A stretch of 64,000 nt of DNA from Roseomonas sp. AR75. GTDB taxonomy: Bacteria > Pseudomonadota > Alphaproteobacteria > Acetobacterales > Acetobacteraceae. A program made the position numbers and the translations under genes. This document shows, piece by piece, positions 7,591 through 16,500 of this stretch (position 1 is the first letter of the stretch; every line of letters begins with the position of its first letter). A model generated the notes under the pieces. It saw only the letters and a list, made by a program, of their open reading frames with translations, was not told the DNA's origin and ran no database searches. Where the stretch lies: assembly GCF_005222815.1 (NCBI RefSeq), contig NZ_STGB01000006.1, positions 744,001 to 808,000 on the forward strand. Direction: 5' to 3'.

Positions 7591-10500
7591 ATGGCGCGGC
7601 GCGCGCGACGCAAGGGGCAGGCGAGCCAGGGTTGCGCCGTGCTGCGGCTGCGCCGCGGCGCGCTGCTCGGCACCACTGCGCTGCAGGCGGGCTTCGCGCT
7701 GGCCTTCGCCCTGCCCGCCGCTGCGCAGCCCGCGCCTTCGGCCGGGCCGCAGGGCGGTGCGGTGGTGGCGGGGCAGGCGAGCATCGCCCGGCAAGGCAAT
7801 GCCACCACCATCACCCAGTCCACCGATCGCGCCGCCATCGACTGGCGCACTTTCGACGTCGGCCGCGACCACACCGTGCGCTTCCAGCAGCCCGGCGCCG
7901 GATCCATGACGCTGAACCGCGTCACCACGCCGCGGCCTTCCGAGATTGCCGGGCGCATCCAGGCCAATGGCGGCGTCGTCATCATCAACGGCGCGGGCGT
8001 GCTGTTCCATCGCGGCGCGCAGGTGGAGGCGCAGAGCTTCATCGCCTCCACCGCCGACACCACGAATGCAGCCTTCATGGCGGGACGCCTGCAATTCGAC
8101 CGGCCAGGCCGCCCAGGCGCCCGCATCGAGAACCGCGGCGAGATCACCGTGCGGGAGGCAGGGCTCGCGGCGCTGGTGGCGCCCGGCGTCGCCAATTCCG
8201 GCACGATCCGCGCCCGCCTCGGCACCGTCGTACTGGCCGGGGCGGAGACGCATACGCTCGACCTGCATGGCGACGGGCTGGTTGCCTTCGACGTCACGGG
8301 GCAGGTGCGCACCGCGCCGACCGGCGCGGACGGCCAGCCCGTGCAGGCTCTGGTGACGAATACGGGCGTCGTCGTGGCCGAAGGCGGCACGGTGCTGATG
8401 ACGGCGCGCGCCGCCGATGGCGTGGTGCAGCAACTCGTCTCCGCGGGCGGCAGCATCCGCGCGGACAGCGTCGGCGAGCGGACGGGCAGCATCGAGATCG
8501 CTGGCGTCGGCGGCGGCATCCGGGTGCACGGGACCGTCGCGGCGGACGGCACCCGGCCTGCGGAGCGCGGCGGCACGGTCGTGGCGCGTGCCACCGGCGA
8601 TGTACAGGTCGCGTCGACGGCGCGAATCTCCGCCTCCGGCGCGGCGGGCGGTGGCACGGTGGCGGTTGGCACTACGGCCGCGCGCGCCAGGGCGCAGGGC
8701 GGCGGCATCCCGGCCGATGCGGCGCGGCGCGTCGATGTCGCGGCGGGCGCCGAGATCCGCGCCGACGCCAGCCAGGCCGGCACCGGCGGTCGCATCGCCT
8801 TCATCGGCCGCCAGGCGGTCGCGATGGCCGGCAAGGTCGCCGCGCGCGGCGGTGAGAAAGGCGGCGATGGCGGGCGCGTGGAGGTCTCCGCGGAACGCAG
8901 CATCAGCCTCGTCGGCAGCGTCGAGACGATGGCGCCGCTGGGGGCGGCAGGCACGCTGCTGATCGATCCGCTGAACCTGACGATCGGCGGGGGCGCCGAC
9001 AGCATCGCGCCCGGCGGTCCTCCGGTGCAGGTGCCGGCAGGGCTCGACGCCGCCGATGACGCCACGCTGACGGTCGCCACCGTCGTGTCGCTGCTCGGCA
9101 GCAACAACGTCCGGCTGGAAGCCATCAACGACCTCACCGTGTCGGAGGCCATCAGCTTCACGACAAACAGCAATGCGCTGACGCTTGCAGCCGGCAACAA
9201 CGTGGTGGTGAACCAGGCGATCAGCCTGAAGGGCGACGTGGCGCTGCTCGCCTCCGACCCCGCCATTACCGGCGCGACGGCGAGCGGGCAGGTGCAGGTC
9301 AATGCGCCCGTCAGCTCGCTCGAGGGGTCCGTGCTGATGTGGGCGGCCGGCAGCGACGGTGCCGTGGTCTTCGCGCCGCTTGCCAGTTCGGACGCCGCCA
9401 CCACGCTGACCCTCGTCGCGAACAGCATCACGCTGCCCACCGCCACCATCGCGGTGACGGCGCCGCTGGTGGAACTCAGCCCGAACGCCGGGTGGGCGCT
9501 GTCCTTCGGTGCCGGCGCCGCCACCGGGCTGACGCTGCCCGACCTGTCCTCCATCACCGCAGGCACGATCCGTCTCGGCGGAGCGACGCTGCCGGGCAGC
9601 GGGCTGACGACGCTGGCGAGCGCCACCAGCCTCGCCGGCAACATCGATCTCGCCGGCATGAATCTCGACCTGCGCGCCACCGGCGCCGTCGCGCGCAGCG
9701 GAGGCACGCTGAGCGGCGTGGCCGCGCTGACCGGCAGTGCCGGGACCGGCTTCGCCATGGACGGCGCCTATCACCAGGTGACGACGCTCGGCGCCATCGC
9801 CTCCACGGGCGGCCGCGTTTCGCTGAAGCTTGCCGGCGACCGCACGCTGTCCACGCTCCCCACAGCACCCGGCGGCTTCCACATCGAGGCCGAGGGCGAC
9901 CTGCTCGCTCCCTCCGCCATCGCCATCGCCGGGGAGATCGCGCTCACCGGCGCGAAGGTCTCCACCAGCGCCACGCTGCAGAGCACCGGCGGCGCGGTGG
10001 TGCTGACCGGCACCGGCGCGGGGGTCGATCTGGGGGCGGCCGTGACGGCCGCAACGCGCATCGGCATCCGCGCGGACGTCTTCGACCGCAACGGCCATGC
10101 GTTGACCACCGGCGGCGGCGGCGTGGTGGAGATCGCGCGCCACAGCGCCGGCCAGCAGGTGGTCAGCGATTTCGGCGGGCTGTCCACGGGGGCGCTGCGG
10201 CTGGGCGCGGTGACGGCACCCGGCGCCGGTTCGTCATCCACGGTTGCGACCAGCCTCAAGCTCGCGGCGTCGCCCGGCCCAGCGCCGGGCTTCAACACGC
10301 TCGACCTGCGCACGAGCGGCGCGGTGACGCAGAGCGTGGCGCTGAACCTCTCCACGGTGACGCTGCGCGGCACGGCCGGCAGCATCAGCCTGGACAATCC
10401 CGCCAACGCCATCGCGACGCTCGGCCCGCTCAAGGCGACGACGGGCGATCTGCTGATCGCCACCGGGGGCGACCTGGCGGCGACGGCGGCGATCACCGCG

Positions 10501-13500
10501 AACGGCAGCGCGACGCTGCGCACGAACGGCACGCTGACCGTGCAGGCTGCCGCCTCCGTGACGGCCGATGCCATCACGCTGAAGGCGGGCGCGGGCGGGA
10601 TCGTGCTGGACGGCGACCTCGATGCGGGCGGCACCTTGCAACTCGGCTCCACCGGGGCCGTCAGCGGCGCGGGCGCGGTGAGCGCGGGCACGCTGACCGG
10701 CGCGGTCGGGTCGCTTGACCTCGGCGGCACCACGCCGGCGGCGATCGGTGCCATCGGCAGTTTCTCGTCGCAGGGCGCGTTCAGCCTGGTCGCCGCGGGG
10801 CCGGTTGCGGTGACCGGCACGCTGCAGGCGGCCCAGGTGAACAGCGGCGCGCTGAACCTTTCCCTTGCATCGGGCGCCCTCACCGTCAGCGGGGGCATCG
10901 CGACCGGCAACGGGGGCGCCGCCGGCGGCGACATCACGCTGGTCGCGCCCGGTGGCGTGACGCTACAGGGCGGCGTGCAGGCGCGCGCCGGTTTCGGCGC
11001 GTTCGGCGACATCGCGATCACCGCGGCATCCGGCCAGATCGGGCAGACGACGGGCAGCGTCACCGCCGCGCGCAACCTGACCCTCTCGGCGGCCACCGGA
11101 ATCGCGCAGACCGGCGGCGCGCTGGATGCGCAGCGTCTCGACGCGACGGTCAGCGAAGCCGGCGCGGCGGTCGACCTGGGCCGCGCCAACCGGCTCGACA
11201 TGCTCGGCGCCTTGACCGCGCCGGGTGGGATCAGTGTGAACAACAGCTTCGCACTTGGCATTGTCGGTCCAGTGCGTGCCGGCCAGGCCCCGGTGGGAGC
11301 GGCGCAACCGGGCGCGCCGGCCGACCTGCGCATCACCGCCGCCGGGGCGCTGAGCGTCGCTGGCGAGTTGACGGCGGGGCAGGCGGCGGGCGGCGGCGCG
11401 CCGGCGGTGGCCGGGCGCATCGTCCTGCAATCCAACGACGGGACGACCCGCGGCGGCGCCACCTCGGCCGCGGCAGTGGATATCGCGCCGGGCGCCTCGC
11501 TTGCCGCGCGACGCAGCGGCGGCAGCGGGGGCACGATGGCGCTCACCGCGGAATCCGCGCTGCCCGGTGGCGGCGTGGTCAGCGTGCGTACGCCGGTCTC
11601 GGCGCTAACGGCGGGTGGCATCACGGTGACGGCGAACAGCGTCGCGGTCGGCGGCGGCTTCTTCGGCAACGGCGCGCTGCTCGCGCCGTCCGGCCGCATC
11701 ACGCTGAACACCGAAGCGCTGTCGCTGGAGGGCTTTCCCCCGGGTGGGCTGAACCTCTCCGCCGCCGGCGGCACCGTGGCGATCGCGCCGCGCAGTGCGG
11801 GTGTGGCCGTCTCGCTCGGCGGTGCCGGCCCGGGCCTGGCGCTTGGCAGCGCGACGCTCGCGCGCATCGGCGCCGATGTGCTGCAGCTCGGGCGGGCCGA
11901 TGGGGGTACCGTCACCGTCGTCGGCTCCGCGGCGCTCGGCACGGTGGCGACGCTTGCGGTGCTGTCCGGCGGCGATCTTGCCGCGCAGGCCGGCGGCGTG
12001 CTGCAGGTGAACCGGCTGACGGCCGATGTCGGCGGCAGCATCCGGCTCGAATCGCCGGGCGGTCCGCACCAGATCGGCACGCTCGCGGACCTCACCGCCG
12101 GCGGCGCCATCGCCTATCGCGGCCAGGGCAGCGTCATCGTTGATGGCGCAGTGCAGGCCGGCACGGATGTGCTGCTCGCCACCGGCGCAGGCGGCACGCT
12201 GAGCGTGCAGGGCGGCGCCGCGGTGACGGCGGGCTCGGGCGGGACGGTCACGTTGCAGGGCGACGATGTGGCCCTCGCTGGCCCCGTCACCGCGCCAGGC
12301 GGGCGCATCGAGATCCTGCCGGTGACCTCCGGCACGCAGATCACCCTCGCCGGCGCCGGTGGCCTGTCGCTGCTGCAATCCGACCTGGGTCTTCTGTCCG
12401 CCGAAACGCTGTTGCTGGGCGCGCGCCAGGGCGGCGTGCCGGTGGCCGGCAATCTCCTCGTGGCGGGGCTTGCCGACCTGACCGGTCGCGCGAACCGGCT
12501 GCAGCTCGGCCTGCAGGGCGTCGCCTTCGATGCCGGCGCGGGCAGCGGAATCGTCGTGGCGCGGCTCGGCGAGGCAACACCGGGCACTGGCCTGAATGTC
12601 GGCGGCCTGGTGCTGCTGGGCGACGGCAACCGCATCGGCGCGGTGGACGCCTTCCGCAGCGGCGGCACCTTCGCGCTGAGCAGCGCCGTGCCGCTGGCGA
12701 TGGCAGGGCCGGTCGAGGCTGCCGGCGCGATACTGGTGACAGGCACGGCCAGCGGCATGGGGCTGACCGTGACCGGCAGCCTGGCCTCCGGCACGCTGGG
12801 TGGCGCGGCCTCGGGGTCCGCCGGCCCGCTGACGCTGGAAACCACGCAGGGCGGGCTGACGCTGGCGAGCGGCGCGGCCGTGCAGGCGCGCAACGGCGCG
12901 CTGCTGGTCCGCGGCGCGACGTCCGGTGCGGGCGGCGCCACCACCATCGCCGCGGGCGCGACCGTGACGACGGCCCAGGATGCGACGATCCGCGGCGATG
13001 CGGGGCTTGTCATCGCCGGCACCGTCATCGCCGGCACCGGCGTGCAGCTGCGCGCCACCGAGGGCAGCACGGCGCCTGCGCTCAGCCTGACCGACACCGG
13101 CAGCGTGACGACGAGCGCCGGCGACATCGGGGTGACCGTCACCGGCAGCGGCGCGGCGGTGCTGGATGGTTCGGTGATCGCGCCCGGCCGGCTGGTGCTG
13201 ACTGGCGGCAGCGTCTCCGGCACCGGATCGGTGCAGGTCGCGGCGGTGACGGGCAGCGCGCGGTCGCTGGCGCTGACCGGCACGGCGAACCGCATCGGCG
13301 CGCTGGAGGCGCTGACCACCACGGTCGGCGGCATCACGCTGAACGACCTCGATGCCTTGACGATCGCGGGCATGGTGCAATCGGCCGGACCGGCGACGCT
13401 CTCGGCGCCCAGCCTGACCATCCCGCTCGGCGCCGTGCTGGCCGCGCCGGGCGAGACCATCCGCATCACCGCGGCCGATTTCATCCATGCCGACGGCCAG

Positions 13501-16500
13501 GTGATCGCGGGAACGCTGATCGGCGGCGCGGCATCGGGCAACGCGCTGTTCGGCAATGGCGCGAATGCGGTCGATGTCGTCGGCGACTTCGCGGCGGGCG
13601 GCAGCTTCGTCTATCGCGGTGCGACCACGCTGCTGGTCTCCGGCGACGTCGCCGCACCGGGCGGCGTGACCATCGGCACGACGGCGGCGGGGCCGGATGC
13701 GCTGCGCCTGACCGGCAGCGTGACCGCTTCCGCCGGTGCAGTTGAACTGGACGCAGGCGCCGGCGGGATGCGGCTGCTCGGCGACGTCACGGCGGGTGGC
13801 AGCGTGACGCTTCTGGCGGCAACGCTGGTGCAGGAGTCCGGCAGCGTCATCGGCGGTTCGGTGCAGGCGACGGCCGCGGGCGCGGCGACGCAGGCCTCGG
13901 GCGCGACGCTGCGCGCGAGCGGAACGGACCTGTGGTTCACGGCCGGCAGCTTCGATCTCGCAGGCACGCTGGAGGCGGCGCGCGACGTCGTGCTCACGGC
14001 AACTGCGGGCAACGGCATGATCTCCGGCGCGCTGACGGCCGGGCAGGATGCGGTGCTGTCCGTGGCGGGCGGCACGCTTGCGCTGAGCGGCACCTCGCAG
14101 GCGACGCGCGACGTGAGCGCGACGGCGGATGGCGATGTGAGCGTTACGGGTAGCGTCACCGCGGAAACCGGCGCGCTCAGCCTCGTTTCGACCGCTGGTG
14201 CGCTATCGCTGGCGGCGGATGTGACGGCGGCGGGTGCGGTGACGCTGCAGGCGTTCGGCGCGCTCGATCAGTCGAGCGGGAGCGTCGAGGGGGCGTCGGT
14301 GCAGGCGACGGCCGGTGGTGCGGCAACACAGACAGCCGGCGCGACGCTGCGCGCGACAGGCAGCGATCTCGGCGTGCAGGCTGCAAGCTTCGATTTGGCC
14401 GGCACGCTGGACGCGGCGCGCGATGTGGCGCTGACTGCGATAGCGGGGAATGGCGTGGTCTCCGGCGCGCTGACAGCCGGACAGGACGCGATGCTGTCCG
14501 TGAGCGGCGGCACGCTGGCGCTCAGCGGCTCGGTGCAGGTCGTGCGCGACATGAACGCGACATCGAGCGGCGATCTGGCGGTGACGGGCAGCGTCACCGC
14601 GGATACCGGCGCGCTCAGCCTGGTCTCCACCGCGGGTGCGTTGTCGCTGGCGGCGGATGTGACGGCGGCGGGTGCGGTGACGCTCTCAGCCTTCGGCGCG
14701 ATTGATCAGTCGAGCGGGACCGTCGAGGGCGCGTCGGTGCAGGCCACCGCAGGCGGCGCGGCGACGCAGGCCTCGGGCGCGACGCTGCGCGCGACGGGCA
14801 CCGATCTTGGCGTGCAGGCGGCGCGCTTCGACCTGGCCGGCACGCTGGACGCGGCGCGCGACGTGGCGCTGGCGGCGACCGCGGGGAATGGCGTGGTCTC
14901 TGGCGCGCTGACGGCGGGACAGGATGCGGTGCTGTCGGTCACGGGGGGCACGCTGGCGGTTGCCGGCCCTGTCCAGGCCACGCGCGACGTGCGCGCGGGA
15001 TCGAGTGGCAATCTGGCGGTGACGGGTCGCGTTACGGCGGATACCGGTGTCGCGAGCCTGATCTCGACGGCGGGTGCGCTATCGCTGGCGGCAGATGTGA
15101 CGGCGGCGGGTGCGGTGACGCTGCAGGCTTTTGGCGCGCTGGATCAGACCGCCGGGATGATCGCGGGTGCGTCCGTGCAGACAATGGCCGGCGGTGCGGC
15201 AACCCAGGCCGCCGGCGCGACGCTGCGTGCAACCAGCACGGACCTCGGCGTGCAGGCCGCGAGCTTCGATCTCGCGGGCACGCTGGACGCGGCGCGCGAC
15301 GTCGCACTGACGGCGACCGCGGGGAATGGCGTGGTCTCCGGCTCGCTGACGGCCGGGCAGGATGCAGTGCTGTCCGTGACCGGCGGCACGCTTGCGCTCA
15401 GCGGCTCGGTACGGTCGACACGCGATGTGAACGCGACATCGAGCGGCGATCTGACGGTCACGGGCAACGTCACCGCGGATACCGGCACGCTCGGCCTGGT
15501 CTCCACCGCTGGTGCGCTGTCCTTGGCGGCGGATGTCAATGCGGCGGGTGGAGTGACGCTGCAGGCTGCGACGACGTTCAACCAGACTAAAGGGATAGTG
15601 CAGGCATCCTCGATCGCGCTCATCTCCAACGACATCGTGACCATGAGCGGCAGTGTGCTGTCGGCGGTCGGGGCGCTGTCGTTCAATGCTGCTGGCGATA
15701 TCGAGGCACAAGGACTCATCGAGACAGCGAAGCTGACCGGCGCAGCGGGAGGAAGCGCACTGTTGTCCGGCGGCAACCGAGTCGTGGCACTTGGCAGCTT
15801 CACCGCTGGCAACAACTTCACTCTGAACAACAGCTTGGAACTGAAGGTGAGTGATCGCGTCACAGCCGGCAACGAACTTGTGCTTGGGCTGCGCGGCGCA
15901 CTCGTGCTCGACGCTCCTGGTGCACCCTTCGCGCTCGACGCACCAACGCTGCGCGTCGAGAGTGCTGGAGTTCTGCAGAGATTCGGTGCCGTGCGCACCG
16001 GCCTGCTCGATCTGACTTCCGGCTCGGATGTGACGCTCGACCTGCCGACAAACCAGATCGCCGCGCTTCGCGCAGCGGTGACGACGGACCTGACGCTCCG
16101 GACGGACAGCAACCTCACGATCCAGGCCGTCGTCAGCGCGGTCGGCAGCGCTTCCATCACCGCCACGGGAGATGTCCTGATCCCGACCGGCTCCACGCTG
16201 GAGGCGGACGTGCAGATGGTGCTTACGGGGGCACAGATCTTGACCGCGGGTGACCTCACGGCACCGTCGCTGAGCCTCACAGCGACAGCCGGCGACATCG
16301 AGCAGTCCGGCGGCACCATCCGCTGGAACTCCGGGACGGCGACGCTGAACGCAAACGCAGACATCCGTCAGACCGGCGGTCGGCTCGTCAGCAACATGCT
16401 CGGCACGCTGACGGGCAACGCTGGTGGCAGCGTGAGACTAACGCAGGCGGCGAATAACTTCAGCCTGTTCGGCCCATTCGCGGCAGCGAATGGACTTGCC

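Noticed and set aside
7494..10143. Long minus-strand reading frames opposite tpsA
   Set aside because: They are shadows of a very GC-rich, repetitive coding strand. Their translations are low-complexity and Ala/Pro/Arg-rich without domains, and tpsA on the plus strand is clearly coding.
13804..15552. Regular repeats that could suggest a CRISPR array
   Set aside because: The units are 438 bp, are coding in frame, and have no short repeat/unique spacer pattern.
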